A stretch of 64,000 nt of DNA from JAKLQR01 sp963753165 (GTDB lineage: Bacteria; Nitrospirota; Thermodesulfovibrionia; Thermodesulfovibrionales; SM23-35). The notes below the pieces were generated by a model, which did no database searches, had not been told where the DNA came from, and worked only from the letters and a program-made list of their open reading frames with translations. The stretch lies in assembly GCA_963753165.1 (NCBI GenBank), contig CAVWBP010000018.1, positions 124,001 through 188,000 of the forward strand, given 5' to 3'. Both the position numbers and the translations under genes were made by a program. This document shows, piece after piece, positions 44,371 through 53,630 of this stretch; position 1 is the stretch's first letter, and every line of letters begins with the position of its first letter.

Positions 44371-44442
44371 GAAAAGGGACAGGCTGTTTCGGAATCAACC
44401 GGTCAATATCAAAATGATCAAAATAGAAATCAAGGGGGAACC

Positions 44443-45474
44443 ATGAACGACACGTTTCTGAAAGCATGCCGCGGTGAAGCAGTAGACTATACTCCTGTAT
44501 GGCTGATGCGCCAGGCAGGACGCTATATGCCTGAGTATCAGGCCATCCGTTCACAGGTCGATTTTCTGACACTCTGCAAAAACCCCAAACTCGCAGCAGA
44601 GGTAACACTCCAGCCCGTGGATATCCTCGGCGTTGACGCTGCAATACTTTTTTCCGATATCCTCATCCCGCTTGAGGTAATGGGGATGCGTCTCGAATTT
44701 TCAGAGAAGGAGGGACCTGTCCTCAGCGATCCGGTCAGGAACAAGGCCGGGGTCGAGAGACTGGAGATTCCCGATCCGGAGGAGGATCTCCCGTTTATCT
44801 TCGATACCATAAAACTCCTGAGGAAAGAACTCGCGAACAGGGTGCCCCTGATCGGATTTTCAGGAGCTCCGTTTACCCTCGCGACCTATCTCATTGAAGG
44901 GGGATCATCGAAGAGCTTTGTCCATACCAAGCGGATGATGTTTCAGAACAGTCCCGCATTTCATTATTTGATGGAGAAACTGTCAACAACCGTCAGCTCG
45001 TATCTTTCTGCACAGATAAAGGCCGGGGCTCAGGCGGTTCAGCTCTTTGACACCTGGGCAGGGGTCCTTACTCCGCTGGACTATGCAAAATACGCCCTCC
45101 CCTATGTAAAACGCATAATAACCGAGGTGAAAAAGGAAGGGGCGCCGGTCATCTATTTTGCGAACGACTGTGCAGGCATTCTGAAAGAGATAAAGAAGAC
45201 CGGCGCGGATGTTACCGGAATTGACTGGAGGACCGATCTCGGGGACGGGATAAAGAAACTCGGCAAAAAGGCAGTTGTCCAGGGGAACCTTGACCCCTGC
45301 GCACTCTTTCTCCCTCAAGAGCAGATCGAGGACCGCGTTAAGGACATCCTCTGGAAAGGGGAATCTGCACGCGGGCATATATTCAACCTGGGACACGGCG
45401 TCCTGCCCCAGACACCCGTTGAGAATGTGATAGCCCTGGTCGAAGCGGTGCATACTTATGGGAGAAAATCCTAA
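44443..45474 (+). CDS. hemE: Uroporphyrinogen decarboxylase
   Basis: Removes four carboxyl groups from uroporphyrinogen III to give coproporphyrinogen III. The 343 residues contain the signature WLMRQAGRYMPEYQ near the N-terminus, VDAAILFSDILIPLEVMGM, the catalytic-site segment IGFSGAPFTLATYLIEGG and FNLGHGVLPQTP near the end. Length is standard. AAGGGGG precedes the ATG. The hemH ATG lies 17 bp inside its end. This gene implies a coproporphyrin-based haem branch, beside the radical SAM gene. Confidence 0.96.
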   Translation: MNDTFLKACRGEAVDYTPVWLMRQAGRYMPEYQAIRSQVDFLTLCKNPKLAAEVTLQPVDILGVDAAILFSDILIPLEVMGMRLEFSEKEGPVLSDPVRNKAGVERLEIPDPEEDLPFIFDTIKLLRKELANRVPLIGFSGAPFTLATYLIEGGSSKSFVHTKRMMFQNSPAFHYLMEKLSTTVSSYLSAQIKAGAQAVQLFDTWAGVLTPLDYAKYALPYVKRIITEVKKEGAPVIYFANDCAGILKEIKKTGADVTGIDWRTDLGDGIKKLGKKAVVQGNLDPCALFLPQEQIEDRVKDILWKGESARGHIFNLGHGVLPQTPVENVIALVEAVHTYGRKS

Positions 45475-46492
45475 CACCATAGGAGTTGTGTTTCTTAACC
45501 TTGGCGGTCCTGATTCGCTTCAGGCAGTGAGGCCGTTTCTCTATAACCTGTTCTCGGACAGACAGATAATCCGGCTCGGTCCTTCTTTTCTGCAAAAGCC
45601 TCTTGCCTGGCTCATCTCTTCCTTGCGGTCAGGAAAAACGGAGAATCTCTATCGCATGATCGGAGGGAAATCGCCAATCCTCGAAATCACCACTGCCCAG
45701 GCAAAAGCATTGGCAGAATTACTGAATCAACAATCAATACCCCCCCATCCCCCCCTTGCTAAGGGGGGGAATCATGGAGGGGCAACTTCCTTCAGGGTCT
45801 TCGTTGCAATGCGGTACTGGCATCCGTTGACAGAGGACGTGATCCCTGAAATCCACAACACCGGGATAAGGAAACTTGTCGCGCTCTGCCTCTATCCGCA
45901 TTATTCTGTCGCGACTTCAGGTTCATCACTCTCAAAATTCAGGGCGGTTATATCGCAGTACCCCATCGAATTTTTTACGGTTTCAGAATGGTACGACCAT
46001 CCCCTGTATATCGAATCGCTTGTGGATGTTATTCAGAAAGGAATACAGTCATTCGGCAGCGATTCAGCGCATGATATTCATGTCCTTTTCAGCGCTCACA
46101 GCCTCCCGCAGAAATTTATAGACCAGGGGGATCCTTATGTGGCGCACACAATGAAAACAATCGGGGAGATCACAAAAAGGATGCCGATTCAGTGGCACCT
46201 GAGCTATCAGTCGAAGAGCGGCCCTGTACAATGGCTTGAACCGTCAACCGAGGCGAAACTTGAAGAACTCTCCGAAAAAGGCGTGAAAAATATTCTTATG
46301 GTCCCGATCAGCTTTGTCTCGGACCATATCGAAACCCTGTATGAAATAGACATCCTTTATACAAATCTCGCAACTAAGCTCGGCATGACCCTGCGCCGGA
46401 CTGCCTCATTGAATACCCATCCGCTTTTCATCGCAGCATTGCGTGATATCGTGATGAAAAGCGTCACTGATTTACGATGGCTACCGTCTTGA
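45458..46492 (+). CDS. hemH: Ferrochelatase, with an in-frame repeat-derived insert
   Basis: Inserts Fe2+ into the porphyrin. The 344 residues begin GVVFLNLGGPDSLQAVRPFL. The catalytic His is in FSAHSLPQKFIDQGDPY, followed by WHLSYQSKSGPVQWLEPS and the metal-site glutamate in VPISFVSDHIETLYEID. Between QAKALAELLNQQ and SFRVFVAMRYWHPL, where family members are continuous, lies an extra proline/glycine-rich segment (SIPPHPPLAKGGNHGGAT) coded by a dispersed palindromic repeat. The gene overlaps hemE by 17 bp. Confidence 0.93.
   Translation: MGENPNTIGVVFLNLGGPDSLQAVRPFLYNLFSDRQIIRLGPSFLQKPLAWLISSLRSGKTENLYRMIGGKSPILEITTAQAKALAELLNQQSIPPHPPLAKGGNHGGATSFRVFVAMRYWHPLTEDVIPEIHNTGIRKLVALCLYPHYSVATSGSSLSKFRAVISQYPIEFFTVSEWYDHPLYIESLVDVIQKGIQSFGSDSAHDIHVLFSAHSLPQKFIDQGDPYVAHTMKTIGEITKRMPIQWHLSYQSKSGPVQWLEPSTEAKLEELSEKGVKNILMVPISFVSDHIETLYEIDILYTNLATKLGMTLRRTASLNTHPLFIAALRDIVMKSVTDLRWLPS
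45739..45785. repeat. Dispersed palindromic repeat core inside hemH
   Basis: CCCCCC..CCCCCCTTGCTAAGGGGGGG forms the same C/G-run stem-loop with a TTGCTAA-type loop as the intergenic copies. It is read through in frame, so it adds about 18 residues without stopping translation. Confidence 0.65.
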
Positions 46493-46496
46493 CACT

Positions 46497-46618
46497 TCAG
46501 TGAAGAGCTCAATCCCCTCCTTCATAAGGAGGGGTTGGGGAGGTTTGAATATTTTTCCAAAATACCCCACCAACCTCCCCTTGTAAAGGGGAGGATTTTT
46601 CCACCCGTTACTAAATGG
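46497..46618. repeat. Dispersed palindromic repeat, copy B
   Basis: Two stem-loops (CCCCTCCTTCATAAGGAGGGG and CCTCCCCTTGTAAAGGGGAGG) are separated by an A/T-rich spacer. Read on the opposite strand, it matches copy C at 57599-57716 almost throughout, from TAACGGGTGGAAAAATCC to TTCACTGAA. Confidence 0.85.
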
Positions 46619-46722
46619 TTACGTGCCGTCTTAGGGTTCGTCTTAGGTTCCTTGACATTCTTTACACCCCTGTGGTAAAAAGTGAGTCTTGTCACGAATT
46701 CTTTTTTCAGGAGCACGAAAGA

Positions 46723-48030
46723 ATGATATCCGCGCTTTTCAAAGGCGGCATACACCCGCCTGATAATAAATATCTGTCCGCCGAAAAACCTATTGCCACT
46801 GCTTCTCAACCCGACAAAGTGTTCATCCCGCTCAGTCAGCATCTCGGCGCGCCCTGCAAGGCGCTTGTGACGCCCGGGCAGGAAGTCAGGAAAGGAGAAC
46901 TGATCGGTGAACCCGGGGGATTTGTATCGGCTCCGGTTCATTCTTCGGTCTCCGGGAAAGTAACCGCCATCGTCGAGTTCCCGAATGCGATGGGCAGAAT
47001 GGTGACATCGGTCGTGATCGAAAATGACGGCAGGGATGAATGGACAATCCTGAAGGATACGCCTGACTTTGACAGGCTTTCACCCGAAGAATTAAGGGAA
47101 AAGATAAAAAATGCCGGGATTGTCGGGATGGGCGGCGCGGCCTTTCCGACAGTTGTCAAGCTCTCGCCACCGAAAGAGAAACCAATCGATACCGTCATAT
47201 TAAACGGCGCAGAGTGTGAACCGTACCTGACAGCCGACTACAGGCTGATGATCGAGCATCCGGAAGAAATAATCCGGGGGCTTGAAATACTCATGAAAAT
47301 ATTTGGGGTTCCGAGAGGCTATATCGGCATCGAGGACAATAAGCCTGATGCCGTAGAAAAGATGAACCAGGCATTGCAGGGGAAGGAAGCCGTAGAGGTC
47401 GTCGCACTTCCCGCGAAATACCCCCAGGGGGCAGAAAAAATGCTCATTAAATCCGTCACAGGGAGAGAGATACCGCCAAGAGCGCTGCCCATGGATGTGA
47501 AGGTCGTGGTGCAGAACGTGGGGACGGCCCGGGCGGTTTTCGAGGCAGTCCGGTACGGTAAACCACTTATAGAGAGAGTGCTTACGGTCACAGGCGGCGG
47601 GATTCATGAGCCCCGGAATCTGTTTGTGAAAGTCGGCACCCTCATTTCCCCTCTTCTCGAAGAATGCGGCGGACTGAGAGAAGACGCGGTAAAGGTAATT
47701 TCCGGCGGGCCGATGATGGGATTTGCCCTCTCTTCACTTGATGTCCCGATAACCAAAGGGACTTCGGGCATTGTGGTCATGTCTGAACAGGAAATGGTCC
47801 ATGCAGCCGACTTCGGTCCGTGCATAAGATGCGGCCGGTGCATCGAAATATGCCCCATGGGTCTTATGCCCTCGATGCTGAGCATATACGCGGAAAAAGG
47901 GTTCTACGAAGGAGCGAAGGAGTATAATCTCTTCGACTGTTTTGAGTGCGGCTCATGTGCCTTCGTCTGCCCCTCGAAGAGGCCGATAGTCCAGCTTGTT
48001 CGTCTCGCAAAGTCGATGGTGAAACCGTAA
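46723..48030 (+). CDS. rnfC: Rnf electron transport complex subunit C
   Basis: The NADH/NAD-facing subunit of Rnf, which couples ferredoxin:NAD+ electron transfer to ion pumping. The 435 residues start FKGGIHPPDNKYLSAEKPI and include GAECEPYLTADYRLM (nucleotide/FMN site) and two 4Fe-4S motifs, CIRCGRCIEICP and CFECGSCAFVCP. I chose the ATG at 46723, served by AGGAG about 10 nt upstream. It is the first gene of a C-D-G-E-A-B operon, separated from rnfD by a palindromic repeat. Confidence 0.95.
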   Translation: MISALFKGGIHPPDNKYLSAEKPIATASQPDKVFIPLSQHLGAPCKALVTPGQEVRKGELIGEPGGFVSAPVHSSVSGKVTAIVEFPNAMGRMVTSVVIENDGRDEWTILKDTPDFDRLSPEELREKIKNAGIVGMGGAAFPTVVKLSPPKEKPIDTVILNGAECEPYLTADYRLMIEHPEEIIRGLEILMKIFGVPRGYIGIEDNKPDAVEKMNQALQGKEAVEVVALPAKYPQGAEKMLIKSVTGREIPPRALPMDVKVVVQNVGTARAVFEAVRYGKPLIERVLTVTGGGIHEPRNLFVKVGTLISPLLEECGGLREDAVKVISGGPMMGFALSSLDVPITKGTSGIVVMSEQEMVHAADFGPCIRCGRCIEICPMGLMPSMLSIYAEKGFYEGAKEYNLFDCFECGSCAFVCPSKRPIVQLVRLAKSMVKP

Positions 48031-48055
48031 GAACCAAAAAGATGGTTTATAAATT

Positions 48056-48122
48056 GTCATTCCAGCTTGTCCGGAATCCTTCTTCTGAGACAGGAGAGAT
48101 GCCGGACAAGCCGGCATGACAG
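48056..48122. repeat. REP-like palindrome between rnfC and rnfD
   Basis: GTCATTCCAGCTTGTCCGGA at the left and TCCGGACAAGCC-type sequence (GCCGGACAAGCCGGCATGAC) at the right form a long imperfect hairpin. A longer relative lies at 55969-56064. It may tune rnfC versus rnfD expression. Confidence 0.75.
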
Positions 48123-48172
48123 AATTTGCAAGGAAAAGTGAATATTGCTAATAGCTTTTTTTGGTAGGTACA

Positions 48173-49189
48173 GTGAAAAATGATAATTCCGGACTGATCG
48201 TTTCGGTCAGTCCTCATATTAAGGATGCAGAGACAACAGAGAGAATCATGTGGAGTGTTTCTCTTTCGTTGTTGCCTGCGGTACTGATGGGCGTATATTT
48301 CTTTGGTCCCAGGGCTGCTTTTACCATCATAGCAAGTATTCTCTCCGCAGTTCTCTCTGAATATATCTTCCTGAAGGCAATGAAAAAGAAGGTGGTCGTT
48401 CTTGACGGGAGCGCCTTTCTTACAGGGCTTCTCCTTGGACTGAACCTGCCTCCTTCTGTCCCGTTTTTTATCCCCGTCATCGGAGCAATCGTGGCCGTAA
48501 TCATCACCAAACAGCTTTTTGGCGGGCTCGGATACAATATTTTCAACCCTGCCCTCATCGGGAGGGCGTTCCTTCTTGTTTCCTTTCCCAGGCTCATGAC
48601 CGTCTGGAATGAGCCGGCCGCTGCATTTATTCACCTTGATGCCAGAACGACAGCCACTCCTCTCGGTATCCTGAAAGAAGAAGGCATCGTAAAATTAATC
48701 GAAGTATTCGGGGACAAATGGAATCTGTACTCACAACTCCTGATCGGTCACCGGGGTGGGTGTATCGGTGAAACATCGGTTCTTGCGCTCCTGATCGGCG
48801 CAGCGTTCCTCATGCACAGAAAGTATATCACCTGGCATATCCCCCTCTCATTCCTCGGCACTGCAGCGCTCATCGCATGGATATTCGGCGGAAAGGAAGG
48901 CCTCTTTACCGGAGACCCCCTCCTCCATCTTATGACCGGCGGGCTGATGCTCGGAGCCTTTTTCATGGCCACCGATTATGTGACCAGCCCTTCGGTGAAA
49001 AACGGGCAGATACTCTTCGGGACAGGCTGCGGTTTCCTTACCATGCTTATCCGTCTGAAAGGCGGATATCCCGAAGGGGTCATGTTTGCCATTCTGATCA
49101 TGAACTGCTTTTCGCCTCTCATCGACCGGGGGTTCAGGTCAAAGGTATTCGGGGCAATAAAAAAACCGGAACAAGGGGCAAAACAGTGA
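48173..49189 (+). CDS. rnfD: Rnf electron transport complex subunit D
   Basis: Membrane subunit of Rnf carrying covalent FMN. Hydrophobic helices run through most of its 338 residues. The flavin-attachment threonine is expected in DARTTATPLGILK. Conserved loops are GGLGYNIFNPALIGRAFLLV and MTGGLMLGAFFMATDYVTSP. The GTG at 48173 follows a TAGG element; a TTG at 48161 is an alternative. The stop overlaps the rnfG GTG. Confidence 0.93.
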   Translation: MKNDNSGLIVSVSPHIKDAETTERIMWSVSLSLLPAVLMGVYFFGPRAAFTIIASILSAVLSEYIFLKAMKKKVVVLDGSAFLTGLLLGLNLPPSVPFFIPVIGAIVAVIITKQLFGGLGYNIFNPALIGRAFLLVSFPRLMTVWNEPAAAFIHLDARTTATPLGILKEEGIVKLIEVFGDKWNLYSQLLIGHRGGCIGETSVLALLIGAAFLMHRKYITWHIPLSFLGTAALIAWIFGGKEGLFTGDPLLHLMTGGLMLGAFFMATDYVTSPSVKNGQILFGTGCGFLTMLIRLKGGYPEGVMFAILIMNCFSPLIDRGFRSKVFGAIKKPEQGAKQ

Positions 49190-49773
49190 CGGCAAAAGAC
49201 ATCCTCAAGATAACTCTGAACCTCGTCATTATCTATCTCATCGGGGGCATAATCCTCGCTGCTGTGTACGCAAAGACTTCCCCTATCATGTACAGGAATG
49301 CCGTTCTCGAGAAAGAGACCGCGCTGAAGAAACTGATGCCGGAGGCTGATCACATCGAAAAAATCGGCGACTGGACGATTCATGATAAGCATGCGGAATA
49401 TTTTATTGCACGGAAGAAGAACGCCACAACAGGATATATCATTCAATCATTCGGAAAAGGGTATTCAAGCTATATCAACACATTGATTGCAGTTGATACG
49501 GATTTCAGGATACAGAAGATCAGCATTCTCGGACACGCCGAAACACCCGGACTGGGCGATGAGATTGAAGCAGACAGCTTCAAAGATCAGTTTGCGGGGA
49601 AAGACCCGGAGCATATGAAGGTACTGAAAACAGAGACCACTGAATATGTCCAGGCAATTTCCGGGGCAACGATATCGAGCAGGGCCGTTGCTGAAGACGC
49701 GGTGAGGAACGGTCTGGATTTCCTGAAAAAAACCCTACAAGGAGAAAACAGGGGACATGTCTCAGGCAGGTAA
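49186..49773 (+). CDS. rnfG: Rnf electron transport complex subunit G
   Basis: A flavoprotein anchored by one N-terminal helix (about residues 9-30, LNLVIIYLIGGIILAAVYA), with the rest outside the cytoplasm. The FMN-binding domain (about 90-190) contains HAETPGLGDEIE and the covalent FMN motif SGATISSRAV (Thr is the attachment site in the family). I chose GTG 49186 (overlapping the rnfD stop, with AAGGGG upstream); the much longer open frame to 48877 overlaps rnfD and is spurious. It overlaps rnfE by 17 bp. Confidence 0.93.
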   Translation: MTAKDILKITLNLVIIYLIGGIILAAVYAKTSPIMYRNAVLEKETALKKLMPEADHIEKIGDWTIHDKHAEYFIARKKNATTGYIIQSFGKGYSSYINTLIAVDTDFRIQKISILGHAETPGLGDEIEADSFKDQFAGKDPEHMKVLKTETTEYVQAISGATISSRAVAEDAVRNGLDFLKKTLQGENRGHVSGR

Positions 49774-50371
49774 GGTCAGTTATCGCGAACTCGTTCTTAA
49801 CGGTATTTTCAAGGAAAACACCATTTTTAAGCTCGCCCTGAGCCTCTGTCCTTCAATTGCCGTAACGAATAATGTAAGGAACGGTGTGCTTATGGGCGCC
49901 GCCGTCCTCTTTGTCCAGGTGATGGTGAATATCACGATTTCCCTGATGAGAAATCTGATCCACCCGAGGATACGGCTGCCGATTTTCATGCTGGTAATCT
50001 CAGGCTGGGTTACGGTAACGGACATGACCATGGCGGCCTTTGCACCGGCGGCGTATAAACAGATGGGCCTCTACATCCAGTTGATTGTTGCGTTTGCGTC
50101 TATCCTCGCAAGGGCTGAGATGTTCGCGAGTAAAAATACCTTCGTTCCTTCCATGTTCGACGGGATCGGCATGGGAGCGGGGTTCCTGCTTGCACTCACC
50201 GTCATCAGCTTCTTCAGGGAACTCCTCGGCAAAGGCTCTTTATGGGGATATCAGATCATCAATGCAAAACCTTTGCTGATACTGGTGCTTCCCGCAGGGG
50301 GGTTTTTCGCAGTGGGATTGCTTATGGGATTCTTTAACTGGATCAGCATGAAATACGAGGGAAGACGATGA
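49757..50371 (+). CDS. rnfE: Rnf electron transport complex subunit E
   Basis: A multi-helix membrane subunit (204 aa, six predicted helices) related to RnfA and NqrD. Conserved segments are LSLCPSIAVTNNVRNGVLMG near residue 30, MLVISGWVTVTDM and FFRELLGKGSLWG. With RnfA it forms the antiparallel core holding a membrane 2Fe-2S cluster, and the cysteine in the first segment is the expected ligand. It overlaps both neighbours. Confidence 0.94.
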   Translation: MSQAGKVSYRELVLNGIFKENTIFKLALSLCPSIAVTNNVRNGVLMGAAVLFVQVMVNITISLMRNLIHPRIRLPIFMLVISGWVTVTDMTMAAFAPAAYKQMGLYIQLIVAFASILARAEMFASKNTFVPSMFDGIGMGAGFLLALTVISFFRELLGKGSLWGYQIINAKPLLILVLPAGGFFAVGLLMGFFNWISMKYEGRR

Positions 50372-50961
50372 GCACTGAATTTATAAAGCTTTTTGAACTG
50401 ATCATAGCCGCATCGCTCATCAACAATTTTGTTTTTACAAGATTCCTCGGCCTCTGCATATTCTTCGGAGTTTCGAAGAGGATGGAGACCGCCGTCGGGA
50501 TGAGCATAACCTTCACCTCGGTCATGATGGTCAGCGCTGCGCTGAGCTGGCTCGTATTCACTCAGGTGATGGTGCCTCTTGATATCACATTTCTGAAAAT
50601 CATCGTCTTCATCGGGATTGTTGCCGGTTTCGTACAGGCGACCGATACCATAATGCGCAAGGTTGCCCGCGTACTCTATTACAAACTCGGCATCTACCTC
50701 GCTCTCATATCAACGAACTGTATTATTCTTGCAGTACCCCTCATCAATGCCGGTGAGCGGTACACTTTTTTTGAAAGCCTTGCCTTTGCCTTCGGTTCGG
50801 GGATCGGATTCTCACTGGCCCTGATCATTATGGCAAGCATCAGGGAGAAACTGGAACTCGCCGATGTTCCCGAACCTTTTAAGGGAGTGCCTATTGCGTT
50901 TATTGTTACAGGGTTGATTGCCCTTGCCTTTACAGGGTTTTCAGGACTGATCAGAATATAA
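50368..50961 (+). CDS. rnfA: Rnf electron transport complex subunit A
   Basis: A 197-residue membrane subunit with six helices. The family segment NNFVFTRFLGLCIFFGVSKR contains the cysteine expected to ligate the shared 2Fe-2S cluster with RnfE. A second conserved stretch is ISTNCIILAVPLINAG. The start overlaps the rnfE stop by 4 bp (ATGA). Rnf pumps Na+ or H+, depending on lineage, and the sequence by eye does not decide which. Confidence 0.94.
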   Translation: MSTEFIKLFELIIAASLINNFVFTRFLGLCIFFGVSKRMETAVGMSITFTSVMMVSAALSWLVFTQVMVPLDITFLKIIVFIGIVAGFVQATDTIMRKVARVLYYKLGIYLALISTNCIILAVPLINAGERYTFFESLAFAFGSGIGFSLALIIMASIREKLELADVPEPFKGVPIAFIVTGLIALAFTGFSGLIRI

Positions 50962-50977
50962 TGTTCCGGAATAGAAA

Positions 50978-52144
50978 ATGACTACTCTATCTGATATCTA
51001 TGCCTTGCTCTCAGAAATCATCGGACAATTGCCTCTGTCCGATATTCTCTCTTTCCTCGTCCCTCATGCCGGGGTCGGCGGAGGGGTTGAGGCACGCGAA
51101 TACGTTCCCTTCATTCCCATACTGGAATCAACTCTCCTTTTTCTCGCCGGTATCGGCATCATATTCGGCCTCGGGCTTGCTCTTGCCGCGAAAAAGTTCT
51201 CGGTAAAAATTGATCCGCGGGTCGAACAGGTTACAGATGTTCTCGCCCATGCCCACTGCGGAGCCTGCGGGTATGCCGGTTGTGAACAATATGCTGAAGC
51301 GGTGGTAGGCAACCCCGATGTCCCGCCGTCACTCTGTACACCCGGAGGTGCGGGAACTGCTGAAGCAGTCGCCCGGATTACCGGGAAAAAAGCGGAATTT
51401 AAAGAACCCATGTTTGCCAGGCTCATGTGTCAGGGTGGGTGGAGCAATTCCCGCAAAAAGTTCGTTTATGAAGGAGTTCAGGACTGCAGGTCTGCGATCC
51501 TTGCGGGAGGCGGGGACAAGGCATGCAGATATGGATGTATCGGCTACGGCACCTGTGCAAAGGTATGTCCTTTTGGTGCGATTACCCTGACGGAAGATCA
51601 TCTCCCGTATGTCGATCCCACAAAATGCACCGGATGCAGAAAATGCGAGGCAGCCTGTCCGACAAAAGTCATTGAGGTCCTGCCCGCTTCAAAACAGGTG
51701 CTCGTCGCCTGTCATTCGAAGGACAAGGGTTCCGATACCAGAAACAACTGCGAGACAGGATGTATCGCGTGTGGAATCTGTGTGAAAGTCTGTCCTTTTG
51801 ATGCTCCTTCAATAGAGAATAATCTTTCGAAGATCGACCTTGACAGATGCAGAGTATGCGGAATCTGTGTGAGAAAATGCCCAACAAAGGCTGTCAGGGA
51901 CTTTATTCCGCAGAGACCGAAGGCGCATATAAAAGATCACTGTATCGGATGCCTGATCTGCGTGAAAGTATGTCCGGTCGATGCCCCTTCGGGAGAATTG
52001 AAAAAACTGCATACCATCGACCAGACAAAATGCATCGGGTGCGGCATCTGTACTGCACGGTGCCCTGTTCAGGCTATAGAGGGCACGTTCAATGCTGCCG
52101 AAGTGCTTGCTGCAGCGGCGAAAAAGAACTCACAGGCTGCATAA
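50978..52144 (+). CDS. rnfB: Rnf electron transport complex subunit B (extended ferredoxin domain)
   Basis: Entry point for electrons from ferredoxin. One N-terminal helix (about residues 45-66) is followed by the Fe-S module CGACGYAGCEQYAEAV and then a series of 4Fe-4S motifs: CIGYGTCAKVCP, CTGCRKCEAACP, CIACGICVKVCP, CRVCGICVRKCP, CIGCLICVKVCP and CIGCGICTARCP. That makes about seven clusters in 388 residues, more than the three of the gammaproteobacterial protein and similar to clostridial types. It is the last gene of the rnf operon. Confidence 0.94.
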   Translation: MTTLSDIYALLSEIIGQLPLSDILSFLVPHAGVGGGVEAREYVPFIPILESTLLFLAGIGIIFGLGLALAAKKFSVKIDPRVEQVTDVLAHAHCGACGYAGCEQYAEAVVGNPDVPPSLCTPGGAGTAEAVARITGKKAEFKEPMFARLMCQGGWSNSRKKFVYEGVQDCRSAILAGGGDKACRYGCIGYGTCAKVCPFGAITLTEDHLPYVDPTKCTGCRKCEAACPTKVIEVLPASKQVLVACHSKDKGSDTRNNCETGCIACGICVKVCPFDAPSIENNLSKIDLDRCRVCGICVRKCPTKAVRDFIPQRPKAHIKDHCIGCLICVKVCPVDAPSGELKKLHTIDQTKCIGCGICTARCPVQAIEGTFNAAEVLAAAAKKNSQAA

Positions 52145-52249
52145 CCCATTCTATCCCATATTCTTCATAATCTATGGTTACCGTGACAGGACAGAGTATT
52201 CATCCGTGAATTCATGAATAACCTGGGGCAGCCTACCTCCCTCAAAAAG

Positions 52250-52278
52250 TTGACCCTCCCCCTTCCCTTTGCTATCAT
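52250..52278 (+). promoter_or_regulatory. Likely sigma-70 promoter of the GAF sensor-kinase gene
   Basis: TTGACC (52250-52255) and TATCAT (52273-52278) are separated by 17 nt. The expected start near 52285 lies about 35 nt before ATG 52320. Confidence 0.55.
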
Positions 52279-52319
52279 TATTAGTGAAGCCTTATATCTC
52301 AACACCCGAAAACATTGTC

Positions 52320-53630
52320 ATGGATAAAATATTACTCCAATATCTTACGTCCAGCCCCATTCTGAGCAGATGTAATTTGTCTGAACAGGAGGTCGGCGAT
52401 CTCGCTGTCTACCTCAGGAAACATTGTCTCTCCACCCACATTGAAGAGGTAGTCAGGATGGTCGAGGAAGTTATCAGTATAAATCCTGCCCTCGAGTGGA
52501 AGGAAATCCTTGAGGCCGCTGCAAATAAAATGGTCCTGTTTCTCAATGCCGCAGCGGCTTCCATCCGGATCTTCGACCCGCAGACCGGCAGGCTTGACGC
52601 GTTCGGTTCATTTCAGTACGCTGAGAAGAAAAGGCAGGAGAGCATCCCTCTCGAACAGTCGGTGGCCGGGAGAGTCATTACAAGCGGCAAGAGCTTTCTT
52701 GTGCCGAATATACTCCTTGAGCCCGATTACAAAAACAAGGATATAGTCAGGGAGCATGGCTTCAACTCCCTGATGGCAATACCGATGCACATACCCGGTT
52801 TCCTCGCGAACGAAGGAGATATCCAGGGCACGATACAGATTTATTACAAAGAAAACGACAAGGAATTCGATCCCCTCGAGGTGGCAAACGCTGAACTCAT
52901 GTCCAGGAGAGTAAGCTATGTAATCGCGAAGAAACGCATCCTTGACCTCCAGAAGCTGAACATCCAGAAAGAAAAGATCGTTGAGAAGATATTCGTCAAG
53001 CTCAGTCATCGTGAAGGGATCAAGATGGGGGATGTTTTCAGGATGATGATCCCCGAGCTGGTGACTATCATCCAGATTCAAAGCTGCGCCCTTTTTTCCG
53101 TCACACCTGACAGAAGATATGTCCAGACAGAACTGGAATACCCTGTCGGTCAGGATATCCACGATACGACCTGCAGGCTCTCGGTGAAAGACCATCCTTA
53201 CTTTGACGTACTGATCAATCAGTCCGAACAGCATAACGATTATGAGTTTGAACGAATCAACGCATCGTATATCTTTCTCAAAGACCCGTTGAAAAGCAGA
53301 TTGGCCGATGAAGAACTGAAGCGCTATGCAGCCAGACACGGGATCAAGTCGGTGCTTTTAATCCCGCTCAGGGCAAAGGACGAGATCAACTATTTCATCG
53401 TCTTCTATAACACGGACCGACGCCGTGAGTTCACAGACCATGAGATCGAACTCCTTAACTTCTTCGGAAAAGAGATTATGAAGGCGCTCAGGATCGAAAA
53501 ACTTGATGACGTGCTCCATGATTTCAAAAATCCGGGGATCGCTATCGCCGGGTTTGCGAAAAGGGCAATGAAACTCCTCCAGACAGAGGACCTGGAAGAG
53601 CGTAAAAGACAAAATCAACGAATACCTTGA
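52320..53630 (+). CDS. GAF-domain sensor histidine kinase, N-terminal part
   Basis: A soluble sensor protein. A helical N-terminus (about 1-65) is followed by a GAF domain (about 70-205, AAAASIRIFDPQTGRLDAFG, SLEQ-type SIPLEQSVAGRVI, GFNSLMAIPMH) and a second GAF-like domain (about 235-400). A dimerisation helix follows, with LHDFKNPGIAIAGFAKRAM; His before D-F-K-N-P is the probable phosphate acceptor. The frame shifts near 53600, and the coding sequence continues in the other frames to 54137. ATG 52320 is chosen because the promoter leaves upstream GTG and TTG codons without a leader. Confidence 0.82.
   Translation: MDKILLQYLTSSPILSRCNLSEQEVGDLAVYLRKHCLSTHIEEVVRMVEEVISINPALEWKEILEAAANKMVLFLNAAAASIRIFDPQTGRLDAFGSFQYAEKKRQESIPLEQSVAGRVITSGKSFLVPNILLEPDYKNKDIVREHGFNSLMAIPMHIPGFLANEGDIQGTIQIYYKENDKEFDPLEVANAELMSRRVSYVIAKKRILDLQKLNIQKEKIVEKIFVKLSHREGIKMGDVFRMMIPELVTIIQIQSCALFSVTPDRRYVQTELEYPVGQDIHDTTCRLSVKDHPYFDVLINQSEQHNDYEFERINASYIFLKDPLKSRLADEELKRYAARHGIKSVLLIPLRAKDEINYFIVFYNTDRRREFTDHEIELLNFFGKEIMKALRIEKLDDVLHDFKNPGIAIAGFAKRAMKLLQTEDLEERKRQNQRIP

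Noticed and set aside
48877..49185. Long upstream extension of the rnfG frame
   Set aside because: Overlaps rnfD by about 310 bp with arginine-rich nonsense; the GTG at 49186 gives the normal RnfG N-terminus.
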